DNA from: CALZJC01 sp963781065
GTDB taxonomy: Bacteria > Acidobacteriota > Thermoanaerobaculia > Multivoradales > JAHEKO01
Assembly (NCBI GenBank): GCA_963781065.1
Contig: CAWAET010000010.1
Location: 15,071 to 79,070, forward strand
DNA length: 64,000 bases
Direction: 5' to 3'
The notes below the pieces were generated by a model that saw nothing but the letters and a program-made list of their open reading frames with translations, ran no database searches and had not been told where the DNA came from. Every line of letters begins with the position of its first letter. Position 1 is the first letter of the stretch. Shown piece after piece: positions 1 through 10,804 of the stretch. A program made the translations under genes and the position numbers.

Positions 1-408
1 GACGAGAACGTCGGGCTACCGGTGCTCGAGCGCGCCCTGGGCGACGAGCTGGCCCACCGGCTGCGCGACCTGACCCTGGCCCTCTACACCGCCGGCGCCG
101 CGCACGCGGAAACTCGGGGCATCATCCTGGCCGACACCAAGTTCGAGTTCGGCCGCATCGGCGACGAGCTGCTGCTGATCGACGAGGCCCTGACCCCCGA
201 CTCCTCCCGCTTCTGGGAAGCCGCCGCCTGGCAGCCCGGCACCGAGCCGGTGTCCTACGACAAGCAGTACGTCCGCAACTGGCTCGACACCACCGGCTGG
301 GACCACGAGTCCCCACCGCCCGAGCTGCCGCCGGAGGTGGTGCGGGGGACGCTGGAGCGGTACGTCGAGGCGTTCGAGCGGATTACGGGGCAGGCGCCGG
401 AGTTGTAG
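1..408 (+). CDS. purC: Phosphoribosylaminoimidazole-succinocarboxamide (SAICAR) synthase, C-terminal part
   Basis: The frame is open from the first base, so the 5' end lies outside the window and 135 residues remain. SAICAR synthase joins aspartate to CAIR using ATP in de novo purine synthesis, in the cytoplasm. The fragment carries the family signature DTKFEFG, followed by the LIDEALTPDSSRFW stretch and the YDKQYVRNWL region typical of the C-terminal lobe of the longer (about 300 aa) PurC form. It ends at a TAG at 406-408. No frameshift is seen in the part visible. The identification rests on motif recognition; the missing N-terminal ATP-binding portion could not be checked. Confidence 0.93.
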   Translation, partial: DENVGLPVLERALGDELAHRLRDLTLALYTAGAAHAETRGIILADTKFEFGRIGDELLLIDEALTPDSSRFWEAAAWQPGTEPVSYDKQYVRNWLDTTGWDHESPPPELPPEVVRGTLERYVEAFERITGQAPEL

Positions 409-480
409 GACTCCACCATCCCGTCGCAAGTCGGATACTCTGGCCGGCAGGCAGTTTTCCGTAGGCCTCTTGGAGACCGC

Positions 481-2244
481 ATGATGCGTGATTTCCTTTT
501 CGCAGCTCTCTCTTGGACCGTCATCGCTTGTGGTCTTGGTCTCCCTCTCGAGGCACAAGACGACCGCGCGGGCCTCTTCGGTGAGGTGGTCGACGTGCGA
601 GTCGTCAATCTCGAAGTCGTCGTCACCGAGAAGGACAGTCGGGTCACAGGACTGCGGCCCGACGATTTCATCCTCACCGTCGATGGCAAAGAGGTGGCAA
701 TCGAGTACTTCACAGAGGTGCTGGGAGGCAGAGCGGCTCTGCGCGGTGACGAGTCCGAGGCTTCTTCCCTTCCGGCGCTTGCCCCCGGTGAGGCGGTCGG
801 CACCAGCTACCTGGTTTTCCTCGACGACTACTTCTCGGAGCCCACTCACCGCAATCGACTGATCGACATGCTCATCGAGCAGCTGCCGTTGCTGAACCTC
901 GAAGACCGGATGGCGATCGTCGCCTATGACGGCAAGCGAGTGGAGATGCTGAGCACCTGGAGTCAGTCAGTGGCAAGCCTCACACGGGTTCTCGAGAGAG
1001 CCAAGGAAAGGCAGGCCTACGGCCTCGAGCGACGGGACGAGACACGGAGCTTCGACCTGGCTCGGGCGATCATCGAGAGGGACGAGGCCCTATTCAGCGA
1101 GAGATTGTCAGACGGGACCGTGATCGACGGCGGTGAGGGGTCGTTCGACCGACTCGGTATCGACGAACGACAGCAGATAGCCCGGATCACGGATCAAGTG
1201 AAGAGGGCGGTGCTTGCGGCCAGCAGCGCGTTGCGGGGCTTTGCCGGGCCGCCCGGTCGAAGAGTGTTCATGCTCGCATCCGGAGGTTGGCCCAACAGTC
1301 CCGCCGTATGGATGGGCAGCGACCGAACCTCGGCCGGCTTCGAAGCTGAGTACGCGTGGGGCGAGGGGCTCTACGGCCCGCTGATCGAGACCGCCAACCG
1401 ACTCAGTTACACGATCTATCCGGTCGACGTACCTGGATCATTCAGCCTCAGCGAAACCTCCGGGGCCGGAACCGCGGGAATCAGCGCGCCCCGGGGCACC
1501 CTGACCGACAAGGAAGTCGCCGAGATTGCCGCGCGTAGGCAGCGAAACCTACTCGACCGGAATCGGGACGAAGATGCCACGCTCGATATCATCGCGCGCG
1601 AAACAGGTGGGCGCCCGTTCCTGAATGCGGACAACCTGGAAGCTTTCGAACGTATCGTCGAGGATACGCGCACCTACTACTGGATCGGGTTTACGCCGGA
1701 TTGGCAAGGTGACGATGCCGAGCATCGGGTCGTCATCAAGGCCCGCGGACAAGGCTTCGATGTGCGGAGCCGCCGGAGTTTCTCGGATCTCTCCCGCCAG
1801 ACCGAGGTGTCGATGATGGTGGAGAGCTCGCTCCTTTTCGGGAGTCTCCCGGGGGCCACACCTCTGGTGGCGACGTTCGGGGCTCCAGAGAGGGCGGGTC
1901 GCGGCAAGGTCATCATGCCGCTACGGATCGAGGTCCCGGTCGGCGAGGTGACCTTTCTCCCTGTACAGGATGGCTGGCGCGCCGAGATGGAGCTGCACGT
2001 CGCGGTGCAAAACGAGCAGGGCGATACTGCTGAGATACCTGTGATGCCACTCAGCGTGCAGGCGAGAGTCCCTCCCCGCCAAGGCCAGAGCAAGGCGTTC
2101 TACACGACCATCGAGATGCGCAAGCGGAAGCACGTCGTGGTCGTTTCACTGTACGACCAACTGTCCGGCAAGATCATGTCGACGAGGATGGACATCGATC
2201 CTCGAGATCTCGATCCTCGGCAGAAACGCGATCAAAGAAAGTAG
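481..2244 (+). CDS. Secreted VWFA-related domain protein (acidobacterial type)
   Basis: This is an intact 587-aa protein. The N-terminus (MMRDFLFAALSWTVIACGLG, then PLEAQ) looks like a Sec signal peptide, so the product is probably exported. The segment VDVRVVNLEVVVTEKDSRVTG followed by LRPDDFILTVDGKEV is the start signature of the 'VWFA-related domain' family that is greatly expanded in Acidobacteriota. The MIDAS-like strand reads LVFLDDYFSE rather than the usual DxSxS, so metal binding may be altered. The family has no defined biochemical role; binding of a surface or periplasmic partner is plausible. Codon use is less GC-biased than the flanking mla and purC genes, and there are no indels. 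It is convergent with the mla genes. Confidence 0.8.
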   Translation: MMRDFLFAALSWTVIACGLGLPLEAQDDRAGLFGEVVDVRVVNLEVVVTEKDSRVTGLRPDDFILTVDGKEVAIEYFTEVLGGRAALRGDESEASSLPALAPGEAVGTSYLVFLDDYFSEPTHRNRLIDMLIEQLPLLNLEDRMAIVAYDGKRVEMLSTWSQSVASLTRVLERAKERQAYGLERRDETRSFDLARAIIERDEALFSERLSDGTVIDGGEGSFDRLGIDERQQIARITDQVKRAVLAASSALRGFAGPPGRRVFMLASGGWPNSPAVWMGSDRTSAGFEAEYAWGEGLYGPLIETANRLSYTIYPVDVPGSFSLSETSGAGTAGISAPRGTLTDKEVAEIAARRQRNLLDRNRDEDATLDIIARETGGRPFLNADNLEAFERIVEDTRTYYWIGFTPDWQGDDAEHRVVIKARGQGFDVRSRRSFSDLSRQTEVSMMVESSLLFGSLPGATPLVATFGAPERAGRGKVIMPLRIEVPVGEVTFLPVQDGWRAEMELHVAVQNEQGDTAEIPVMPLSVQARVPPRQGQSKAFYTTIEMRKRKHVVVVSLYDQLSGKIMSTRMDIDPRDLDPRQKRDQRK

Positions 2245-2287
2245 AGCTCGTCGTCCCAGCAACGGCTCTTGCAGCCCTCACCCCGCC

Positions 2288-3755
2288 CTAGAAGCTCCCC
2301 ACCGGCAGCGACCCCAGCAGGTACTTCAGGTCGTCGTCCGACCACCTGAGCCCGCCGCCGAAGAAGATCGAGTCGCGGTCGCCCTCGAGGAAGTCGTCGT
2401 AGCCGCCCTGGAAGAAGAAGTTGGGGTGCACCCGCCAGCGGCCGATCAGCCGCAGGTGGGGGGCGAGGTCGTCTTCGCGGCCGAAGTCGTAGGCCTCGAG
2501 TGACAGGGAGAACTTATCGATCGGGTCCCAGTCGACGCCGAGGCCGCCGGTGGTCTGGAAGAGGCCGGCCCGGAAGCGGGTCCGGTCGGCGATCTGGAAG
2601 CCGAACTGGGCGTCGATAGTGGCTTTGTCGTCGGTCTTGACGTTGCGCACGGTGGTGGTCTCGGTGGTGCCGTCCGGCCGGGTGAGTGTGGTGACGTCGG
2701 TGCTCACGCGAACCAGGCCGCGCGGGTCGTCGACCAGCCCCAGGTGGTACGAGCGGCCGCCCTTCTGCGGGTCGAGCACCAGGCTGAAGGCGGTCCGGGC
2801 GTCGCCGGCCTCGTCCAGCCAGTAGCTGTCGAAGCCCAGGTCGAGCTTCAGATTGCGCACCTTGCCCAGCGTGTCGCTCAGCTCCTTGACGCCGGACTCG
2901 ATCGTGCTCATGGTCGACAGCAGGCTGTCGTGGGTCTCCTCGCTGGTCAGCAGCTTGCCGACCGTGCCCTCGCCGCGCGCCAGCCGGCCGGAGATCTGGT
3001 TCAGGTTGTCGATCGAGACCCGGATGCCGTCGGTGGCGTCCCGCACCTGCTCCATGGTCAGCCGCAGGTCGCCGCGGTTGTCGCCGATGGTGCCTTCGAT
3101 CTCGGACAGGACACGCTCCATCTGGTCGGCCAGGCGGGGCAGCTCGCGCGAGAGGGTGGCGCTCACCTCCGAGAAGTGGCCGACGGTGGTCGGAGATCTG
3201 GCCCCGGTTGTCGGCCACCAGCAGGCCGATCTGGTTGCTGGTCGCCTCGAGGCTGTCGAGCAGCCGGCGGATCGCCGACTCCTGGCCGCCGCCGGCGAGC
3301 GAGGAGAAGCTCTCCTGCAACGAGCCGGCCAGCCCGTCCAGCTTGGCCAGCGCGTCGTCGAAGCTGACCGGCGCCTCGCCCGGCAGCACCGCGCCGGGCG
3401 ACAGCGCCGGCGCGCCCCGGGGGCCGGCATCCAGGGTGATGTACTTGTCGCCCAGGATTCCGAGGTTGGCGATCCGCGCCAGGGCCCCCTCGCGCAGCTC
3501 CACCGGCTGCTCGAGCAGCAGGGTCACCAGCGCCCGGCCGTCATCGCTCAGCCCGACCCCGTCGACCCGGCCCACCACCACGCCGGCGATCCGCACCGAG
3601 GCCTTGTCGTCGAGACCGGCCACCGAGTCGAAGGCGGCCTGATAGCGCACGCCCTCGGGGGCGAACGGCGACCACTGCTCCACCTGGAGGATGAGATAGG
3701 CCAGCACCGCCAGGGCGATGAGGCCGAAGATGCCTACTTTGAGTGCTTGTGTCAT
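2288..3755 (-). CDS. mlaD: MCE-family phospholipid transport protein MlaD (frameshifted)
   Basis: The product is the periplasmic substrate-binding ring subunit of an Mla-type lipid ABC transporter. It has one N-terminal anchor (LIALAVLAYLILQV, about residues 11-24), then the MCE domain (VRIAGVVVGRVDGVGL, LGILGDKYITLD). A long helical region with coiled-coil character follows, and then a C-terminal part of alternating beta-strand character (SLVLDPQKGGRSYHLGLV to the end) that resembles an outer-membrane or beta-rich domain. The frame breaks near 3187, where GAC-ACC is interrupted by one extra C. Reading resumes as TVGHFSEVSATLSREL in the next frame. At about 490 aa it is longer than E. coli MlaD (183 aa), as is common outside Proteobacteria. 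It is last in the order mlaE-mlaF-mlaD. Confidence 0.85.
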
Positions 3756-3764
3756 ATCTGGGTC

Positions 3765-4593
3765 CTAGGCGCTGACGCCGCGCAGGAATTGGCGCACCCG
3801 CGGGTCGGCCGACTGGCGCAGCTCGTCCGGCGGCGCGTCGATGATGATCTCGCCGCCGAAGAGCATCGCCACGCGGTCGGCGATGCGAAAGACGCTGGGC
3901 ATGTCGTGGGTGATGGTCAGGGTGGTCGAGCTGAGGCTGTCCTTGAGCTCGACGATCAGGTCGTCGATGGTCCCCTTGGTGACCGGGTCGAGCCCGGTGG
4001 TGGGCTCGTCGAAGAGCAGGATACGCGGCCGGTGGGCGATGGCGCGGGCGAAGCCCACCCGCCGGCGCATGCCGCCCGACAGCTCGGAGGGCAGCTTGCC
4101 CCCGGCATCCTCGAGGTGCGACCCGGTCGAGGCAGTCGGCGACCCGCTCGGCGATCTCGGCTTTCGGGCATCCCGCGCCGCCGCAGCGGAAAGCCGATGT
4201 TCTCGGCCACGGTCATCGAGTCGAACAGGGCGCCCTCCTGGAAGGCCATGCCGAAGCGACGCCGAAAGTCGGCGATCTCGCGGTAGCCGAGCTCGTGGAT
4301 CGCAGTGCCGTCGACCTCTACCCGGCCGCTGTCGGGCCTGAGCAGGCCGATGACGTGCTTGAGCAGCACGCTCTTGCCGGTGCCCGAGCCGCCGATCACC
4401 ACCACCGACTCGCCCTCCCCCACCTCGAGGTCGACGCCCTCTCAGGACCTGCTTGGTCGCCAAAGGCCTTGTGCACGCCGACGAGGCGGATCACCGGGCG
4501 GCGGTTCGGTTGGCGGCCTGGCTCATCGCTCGCCCGACCGGTGGCGGGCGCCTCCGGGTCGACTCCGACGTGCCGCATGAAGAGCCCACCCAT
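3765..4593 (-). CDS. mlaF: ABC transporter ATP-binding protein MlaF (multiple frameshifts)
   Basis: This is the cytoplasmic ATPase of the Mla lipid transporter. Walker A is GGSGTGKS, the signature loop is LSGGMRRRVG, Walker B is ILLFDEPTTGLDP, and the switch His is in LTITHDMP. The likely start is the ATG at 4593, which overlaps the mlaE stop as TGATG and implies translational coupling; a second in-frame ATG lies at 4578. Two extra bases near 4440-4455 break the N-terminal stretch (corrected reading GDKQVLRGVDLEVGEGE). At least one more indel lies at about 4120-4180, between the Q-loop region (FQEGALFDSMTVAENIGFPL) and the signature motif. These look like sequence errors rather than decay, because every functional motif is intact. 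Confidence 0.86.
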
Positions 4594-5355
4594 CAGAAGA
4601 GGATCTTGGTGAGAAAGAAGTCCGAGATCAGGATCGCGATCGAGGCCAGGACCACCGAGCGGGTCGTCGCCCGGCCCGACCCCTTCGGCGCCGCCGGTGG
4701 TGTAGAAGCCCTTCATGCAGCCGATGACCGAGATCAGCAGGCCGAAGAACGCCGCCTTGATCAGCCCCGAGAACAGGTCCTGGAGATCCATGAACTGGAA
4801 GGTGTTGTCCATGTAGCTGACCGGGTTGGCGCCCATCAGCACCACCGAGACCAGGTAGCCGCCGTAGATGCCGATGGCGTCGGCCAGGGCGATCAGCAGC
4901 GGCAGCATCAGCACCGTCGCCCAGACCCGCGGCACCATCAGGTAGTGGATCGGGTCGGTGGCCATCACCTCGAGGGCGTCGATCTGCTCGGTCACCCGCA
5001 TGGTGCCGATCTCGGCGCCCATCGCCGAGCCGCTGCGACCGGCGATCACCAGCCCGCCCAGCACGGCCGCCAGCTCGCGCACCATCGACAGCGCCACCAG
5101 CGAGCCGACGTAGCGCTCGGCGTTGAAGCGCGCCAGGACGTTGAAGGTCTGCAGCGCCAGCACCATGCCGGTGAACATCGCCGTCAGCAGGATGACCGGC
5201 ACCGAGTCGACGCCCACCCGCTGCATCTGACGCAGCAGCTCGCGCCAGTCGTACGGCGGCCGCGGCGTCCAGACCAGCACCCGCCAGAGGGTGAGGAAGA
5301 AACGGCCGAACTCCTCCAGGCTGCGCGTGGCGGCCGCGGGCATCGGGAAGCCCAT
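4593..5355 (-). CDS. mlaE: MlaE/YrbE-family lipid ABC transporter permease (one frameshift)
   Basis: This is the inner-membrane permease of the Mla transporter. Recognisable family segments are VPVILLTAMFTGMVLALQ, VRELAAVLGGLVIAGRSGSA, EIGTMRVTEQIDALEVM and IGCMKGFYTTGGAEGVG, with five to six hydrophobic helices. The last roughly 25 residues (RATTRSVVLASIAILISDFF and on to KILF) are in the next frame after one extra base near 4680. The start at 5355 (MGFPMPAAATRSLEEFG) lies 39 bp after the dnaB stop. The gene order mlaE-mlaF-mlaD and the TGATG junction support one transcript. Role by family: movement of phospholipids between the inner and outer membranes, which implies a diderm cell. Confidence 0.88.
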
Positions 5356-5394
5356 CCTAGGCGGCCCGGCCGGTCGCGCCCGGGGCGGGCGGCC

Positions 5395-6754
5395 TCAAAA
5401 GGGCGGCCCGTCCGGCATGGGTCGGTGCGCCATGTTCTTGAAGCTGGTGATGTCGCCCAGGAAGACCAGCTTGATGGTGCCGGTCTCGCCGTTGCGGTGC
5501 TTGGAGATGATCAGCTCGGCGACACCCTGGTCCTCGGTCTCGGGGTGGTACAGCTCGTCGCGGTAGACGAACATGACCAGGTCGGCGTCCTGCTCGATGG
5601 CGCCCGACTCCCGCAGGTCGGCGAGCTGCGGCCGGCGGTCGCTGCCGCGGCGCTCGGGCTGGCGCGAGAGCTGCGACAGCGCCACCACCGGGATGTTGAG
5701 CTCCTTGGACAGCTGCTTCAGGCCGCGGGTGATGGCGGCGATCTCGAGCGTCGCGGTTCTCGTACTTGCCGCCCGCCTGCATCAGCTGCAGGTAGTCGAG
5801 GATCACCAGATCGAGCGCGCCCTCGGCCTTGAGCCGCCGCGCCTTGGAGGCGATCTCGAGCAGGGTCGGGTTGGCCGAGTCGTCGATGTAGAGCGGCGCC
5901 TTGCCGACCTCCTTGGCGGTCTTGATCACCCGGTTCCACTGCTTCTGCGACAGGTGGCCGGAGCGCAGGGCGGTGCCGGAGACGTCGGCCTTGGACGACA
6001 GGATCCGCAGCGCCAGCTCCTGCTGGCTCATCTCGAGCGAGAAGATGCCGACCGTCAACCCCTTGTCGAGGGCGGCATACTGGGCCATGTTGAGCGCCAG
6101 CGAGGTCTTGCCCATGCCGGGGCGGCCGGCGATGATGATCAGGTTGGCGGCGCACAGGCCGCGCGTCTTGTCGTCCAGGTCGTCGAAGCCGGTGGGCACG
6201 CCGATCAGGCCGTCGGTGGGCCGCTCCTCGAGGTCGGCCATGGTCTCCTGGACGATCCGCCCGAGACGCACGAAGCCGCGCTGGATCGCCTCCTCGCCCA
6301 GGCCCAGGATCGCCTGCTCGGCCCGGCCCAGCGCCTCCTGCGCGATCAGCCCGCCGTCGAGACAGTCGCGGGTGATGGTGCCGCAGGCCTGGATCAGCCG
6401 CCGGCGGACCGAGCGCTCCTTGACGATCTCGACGTAGGAGTCGAACCGCCCCAGATCGGGCAGGTCGACGTCGAGCGCCGGCGAGATAGGCGAGCGCCGC
6501 CGACGCCCTCGAGGTGCTTGCGGCTCTCGAGCTGCGCCTGCAGCGTGCGCAGGTCGACCTCGGTGCCCGGCTGCCTGCAGGTCGAGCATCGCCTGGTAGA
6601 CCACGCGGTGGCGCTCGGCGTAGAAATCCTCCGGCGTCAGCCGCGCCGAGACCGACGGGATCAGGCGCGGATCGAGCAGCACGCCGGCGAGCACCGCACG
6701 CTCGGACTCCTCGCTGTGCGGGACGTTCTTGGGCGGCTGCAGCGCTTCGATCAT
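5395..6754 (-). CDS. dnaB: Replicative DNA helicase DnaB (multiple frameshifts)
   Basis: This is the hexameric 5'-3' replication-fork helicase. The start MIEALQPPKNVPHSEESERA is a canonical DnaB N-terminus (an N-terminal primase-interacting domain beginning PHSxExExA). Walker A lies in IIAGRPGMGKTSLALNMA, Walker B in LDLVILDYLQLMQ, and the C-terminal arginine-finger region near MVALSQLSRQPERRGSDRRP. Indels occur near 6572, twice near 6480-6500, and near 5755. The correct reading hops frames as LQAAG/TEVDLRTLQAQLE, LEGVGG, LAYL, then LDVDLPDLGRF. Breaks in an essential gene argue for sequence errors. It lies 39 bp upstream of mlaE. Confidence 0.92.
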
Positions 6755-6856
6755 GACGCTGCGGGGCGGGGCTCGCCATTGTGGCCCAAGCCGCCGGCCG
6801 CGATCAAGGCCGACGGCACACACGGCAGCCCGCGGCGGCGGCGGCCGCCGGGGCTG

Positions 6857-8939
6857 CTACGGCAGGACGCAGGTCCGAATCCGGATCTGCCGCGGCCGTC
6901 GATGACGAAGGCCCGCTGCAAGCAGGTCGCGCGTCGCGGCGTCAACCACCACCACGTCGACGGCGCCCGAGGCCCCGATATTCGGCAGCAGCGGCGACGG
7001 CCCGCGGCATCTGCTTGTCGGGCAGGGTCGGCGTGCCCAGCCCGATCATGGAGGCGCCGTCGACGACGTGCCCGCGCGGCCTCAGGTCCGCCGGCGCGCC
7101 GCGTCCACAGCAGCACCTCGTCCGCCATCGGCTGCCACCGAAATCGGGCAGCACCTCGAGGGCGATGGGCACGAACGGCTCGCGGAAGGCCTTGCTCGCT
7201 CAAGGTCTCGCCGCTCTTGCCGTCGACCACCAGCAGCCGGGGCGTGCCGGTCTCGGTGTCGATGCTCGCCGTTGCCAGCTCGCCCGCGCCGACGACGCCG
7301 GCGAAGTCGCCGAGCGCGCCCAGAAACTGGTAGACCCTGCCCTCGGGCAGCTGGATCCTCGCCAGCCGCGCCGCGGAGCGGCCGTCGCGCACCCGGATCT
7401 GGCTCGCCTCCTGCTTGGGAATCGACAGCAGGACGGCGATCTCCGGCGCATTCGAGCCGCCGAAGCTGTCGAGCACCGCGACGTCGACCGGCCGCTCGGG
7501 CGTTGGCGAAGTTGAGCCGGCCGGTGAAGGCGCCGGTCGCCGCGTCCTTGATCCAGACCCGGGCGCCGGTGCCGGGACCGGTGCCCAGCACCAGCAGCTC
7601 GGCAGCGGCGCTGGCGGCATAGTCGGAGACCGCCAGCAGACGCATCGGAGAACCGTTGGGAAACGGCAGCCGCCGCACCTCCTCGCCGGTCGAGGCGTCG
7701 AACTGCACGACGCGCACCTCGGCCCCGCGAGCCCGCCAAAGCAGCACGGCGATCTCGCTCGCCGGCGGGCCGGAGTGGTGCGGCACCACCGCCAGGTCCA
7801 GCGCGGAGTAGCCCGCCGGCAGCAGGATCCGCCGCACCGTCGCACCGGTCGCCGAGTCCAGCAGCACGATCTCGTGCCCGGCCGGGCTCTCGCTCACCTG
7901 GAGGACGGCGATCTCGATCGCCCCGTTGCCGTTCTGGTCCTCCACCCAGCCGGCGCCCCAGCGGTTCACGGTCCAGCCCAGGTCCTGGAAGAGCGTGACC
8001 GGTCAGCAGATCGGCCGAGCTGCGGGTGGCGAACGGCTCCATGAAGTCGTCGACGTTGCGGCTGAAGGCGGTGTCCCAGTGCGAGACCGACGAGCCGCCC
8101 TCCAGCGGATCGGGGGCGTACATCTGGGGATGGCCGCTGCGCGGCGTGGCTGCCGCCGCGCAGGCGCACCGCGTGCACCAGGGCGTTGCCGCCCACCCAG
8201 TGCAGCTCGCCGGTGCGGGTGCGCGGAGGCGCGGCGCTGGGCGTTGGTCATCCGGTTCCAGGTCCGGCCGAGGGTGTGGTCCTCGAGGTTGCACCATGTA
8301 GGCGTCGTCGAACCCCTGGAACTTCTCGCCCTGTCTCGCTGTCGACAAAGCTGGTGAAGTTGATGCCGTGGCCGAGCTCGTGGAAGAACACCTGCTCCAT
8401 GTTGAAGCCGGAGCTGCCGCTGACCCCGATCCGGTAGTCCCACTTGCGACTGGTCAGGCAGGACCCGGTGCCGACGTCCTCGTTGAAGGTGATCGACATC
8501 TCGCTGTCGTCGTCCGAGCCCAGGTCGCGGCCGACCAGGGCATCGGCCAGGGCCGCCGCGTACCAGGTGCCGCCGCGCGGCGCTTCAGCGAAGTCGCGGA
8601 AGACGAAGCTCGGGCCGGCCGCGGCCAGGGTGCCGCTGGTCGGCTCGCACTCGAGCGGCTCCCAGCCTCGCCTCCACCCGGATCTCGACCGGGCTGGCGA
8701 TGGGGTGCCGAGCCGCCAGGCGGCCGCCTCGAAGACCCGCATCCGCTGGCCGCCGAGGGTGGTCGCGCGAGTTGCCCAGGACCGGGCTCACCGGCGTCGG
8801 ATCGTTGAATCCCTCGCCCGGATCGTCGCTCGTTGACCAGGACGATGCGCGCCGCGGGCGCCGGCGCGGCGGCGCTCAGCGCCGCGACCAGCAGGACCAC
8901 CCCCAGCCGCGCCGCCATTCCGGCCGCGTTATTGCGCAT
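6857..8939 (-). CDS. Secreted HELGH zinc metallopeptidase with C-terminal repeat domain (heavily frameshifted)
   Basis: Pieces of one protein run through all three minus frames. The N-terminus (MAARLGVVLLVAALSAAAP) is a signal peptide. The catalytic region has the zinc motif HELGH (NMEQVFFHELGHGINFTSF), preceded by a Cys-containing strand (GTGSCLTSRKWDYRI). It continues through GFDDAYM and WVGGNALVHAVR to a Trp/Gly-rich segment, NRWGAGWVEDQNGNGAIEIA. The rest is a repeated beta-rich unit (IEIAVLQVSE, SEIAVLLWRA, AELLVLGTG, PEIAVLLSIP) suggesting a propeller or stalk. The end at 6857 is inferred, and at least seven indels are needed. The start overlaps the stop of the upstream exported protein by 11 bp. 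Substrate unknown. Confidence 0.7.
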
Positions 8940-9390
8940 CGCTCACCTCGCCGCTCGCCTCGTCGGTCACCGGCACCGGGACGCAGTCGATCTCGACCTC
9001 GTCGGTCACCGGGTCGATGGTCGCCACCACGGCGCTGCGGAACCGGCCGCGCAGATCGACCTTGAAGCCGCCGCCGGGCAGCGCCTCCTGCACCAGGTCG
9101 CCGCCGTACGTGTTGAGCCGGTCCCGGAGGCCGCCGGGCAGCGGCTCCGACCGCGGACCGCTGGCGGGGTCGATCACCCGGCCGGTCTCGGGATCGAGGT
9201 GGACCCGGATACTCGCCGTGCCCGCGGCGGCGTCCTCTGCCGGTGCCCCGGCGTCCTCGGATCGGGCCACCACGGCCGGATCGGTCGCACCGGGTGGTGC
9301 GGCGCCCGACCCGACGGCGCCTGGCGCCACTACCCACAGCAGTGCCAACGCTCCGGCCCCGGCCCATTTTCCATTCACCTTCATGCGCAT
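8929..9390 (-). CDS. Small exported protein of unknown function
   Basis: The protein has 153 residues. The start is the ATG at 9390 (MRMKVNGKWAGAGALALLWV), six bases after GGAG; an upstream extension to 9486 is unlikely to be used. The N-terminus is a signal peptide. The mature part has an acidic, Ala-rich linker and then a compact domain with IRVHLDPETGRVIDPASG and PVTDEVEIDCVP. I do not recognise a named family. The stop overlaps the first codons of the HELGH metallopeptidase gene, so the two are probably co-translated and this protein may act with it at the surface or in the periplasm. That link is only contextual. Confidence 0.6.
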   Translation of the reverse strand: MRMKVNGKWAGAGALALLWVVAPGAVGSGAAPPGATDPAVVARSEDAGAPAEDAAAGTASIRVHLDPETGRVIDPASGPRSEPLPGGLRDRLNTYGGDLVQEALPGGGFKVDLRGRFRSAVVATIDPVTDEVEIDCVPVPVTDEASGEVSDAQ

Positions 9391-9426
9391 TGCTCTCCTC
9401 CCGGCGTTCACCGCCTGCTCGAGTGC

Positions 9427-9455
9427 ACCGTACCGGCTGCCGCGAAGCCCGTCAA
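9427..9455 (-). promoter_or_regulatory. Sigma70-like promoter for the exported protein/metallopeptidase pair
   Basis: On the minus strand TTGACG at 9455-9450 is followed after 17 bp by TACGGT at 9432-9427. This is good housekeeping spacing and about 37 bp upstream of the ATG at 9390. Assigned by eye only. Confidence 0.45.
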
Positions 9456-9634
9456 CGGACCCGCGCCGCGGCGGCCGTGGCGCCACCTGCGACCGTTTCC
9501 TGCGAATCCGATGCCGGCCGCCAGGTCCGGTCCGTCACGCACAAACCGATCCGATTGACAAACGGGGCGATGATCTGTTCCCATCCCCCTCGGTCGGCGC
9601 TCGCCGAACCGCCCCCGCTACAGGAGATCGACAC

Positions 9635-10586
9635 ATGCACAAGCCCCTGAAGACGACCCTCGCCATGCTCCTCGCCCTCGTTGCCTGCCAGCTGACTCCG
9701 GCGCCGACCGCCGCCCAGGAGGACCCCGAGGCGCGCAAGGCCAAGATCCTGGCCAACCTCAAGCTGGCCTTCCCCCAGCTCGAGGAGCTCGAGGTCGACC
9801 ATGGGCGAGATCTCCGCCAGCGACTTCGAGGGCCTGGACACGGGCAGCTTCACGGTGGCCAGCGGCCCCCAGCGCCAGGAGCCAGCAGTTCTTCGTCAGC
9901 GCCGACGACACCCGCTTCTACCTGATCTCCGGCGAGCCGATCGACGTCAGCCGCTCGGCCGAGGAGATCGAGGCCGAGCTCGCCAAGCGTGAGGCCGAGG
10001 CGGCCGCAGCAGCCGACGCGCGGGCGCAGAAGCTCGAGGAGTCGGTCGGCCGGGCTGCCGAGCCGCGGCAACCCCGACGCGCCGGTGCTGATCGTCGAGT
10101 TCTCGGACTTCCAGTGCCCGTACTGCGCCCGCGGCGCCACCACGGTCGAGGAGGTCCTCGAGAAGTACGGCGACGACGTGCGCTTCGTCTTCAAGCACTT
10201 CCCGCTCGGCTTCCACCCCTGGGCCAAGCCGGCCTCGATCGCCACCCACTGCGCCGGCCAGCAGGATCACGACGCCTTCTGGACACTGCACGACAAGTAC
10301 TTCGAGAACCAGAAGAAGATCACCCCGGCCAACGTCATCGCCAAGAGCAAGGAGTACCTGGCGGACAGCGGCATCGACATGGCCGCCTGGGCCACCTGCG
10401 CCGAGGACAAAGAGCTCGAGCGAGTACAAGGCGGCCGCCGCCACGGTCGACGCCGACATGGCCTTCGGCCAGCAGATGGGCGTCTCCGGCACGCCGGGCT
10501 TCTTCGTCAACGGCGAGTTTCTCAACGGCGCCCAGCCGCTGTCGGCGTTCGAGCCGCTGATCGCCAAGGCCAAGAACCCGAGCTAG
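9635..10586 (+). CDS. DsbA-family thioredoxin-fold protein, exported (multiple frameshifts)
   Basis: This is a thiol:disulfide oxidoreductase of the thioredoxin_4/DsbA type. The start MHKPLKTTLAMLLALVACQL gives a signal peptide and lies 8 bp after AGGAG. The N-terminal part of the mature protein (MGEISASDFEGLDTGSFTVA, then FFVSADDTRFYLISGEP) resembles the small N-terminal domain of DsbC-like or acidobacterial DsbA-like proteins. The catalytic fold begins VLIVEFSDFQCPYCARGATT with CPYC as the active-site CxxC. It continues RFVFKHFPLGFHPWA and ends with the cis-Pro loop GVSGTPGFFVNGEFLNGAQP. Indels at about 9795, 9880, 10065 and 10425 break the frame. No partner DsbB is visible nearby. Confidence 0.82.
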
Positions 10587-10625
10587 CCCGACTTCTCACC
10601 AGCCACGATACGCGACGCATGTCCT

Positions 10626-10639
10626 GAATCTGCAGATTC
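10626..10639. repeat. Perfect 14-bp palindrome downstream of the DsbA-family gene
   Basis: GAATCTGCAGATTC lies 40 bp after the stop of the DsbA-family gene. It could be an operator or part of a weak terminator. The stretch from here to 10804 holds no gene I can support. Confidence 0.35.
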
Positions 10640-10804
10640 TCGTCGGTCATCCGCGACTCAGGTCGCCGCGGGCCTCGGTCGGAAGTACTCCAGGACTCGC
10701 CGGCTCGCGCGAAGCCGTGAGATGCGGGCAGCCACGGCCGATGCGGTCGATCGGGGCCGCCTGTGAAACCGGCCGCGGCCGATCGCGCGGGCCGTTGCCC
10801 CGCC

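Noticed and set aside
3187..3187. Programmed ribosomal frameshifting as the cause of the split mlaD, dnaB, typA and nos genes
   Set aside because: The breaks lack a common slippery site, occur several times per gene and in many unrelated genes, and are removed by one-base corrections. Sequence error is simpler.
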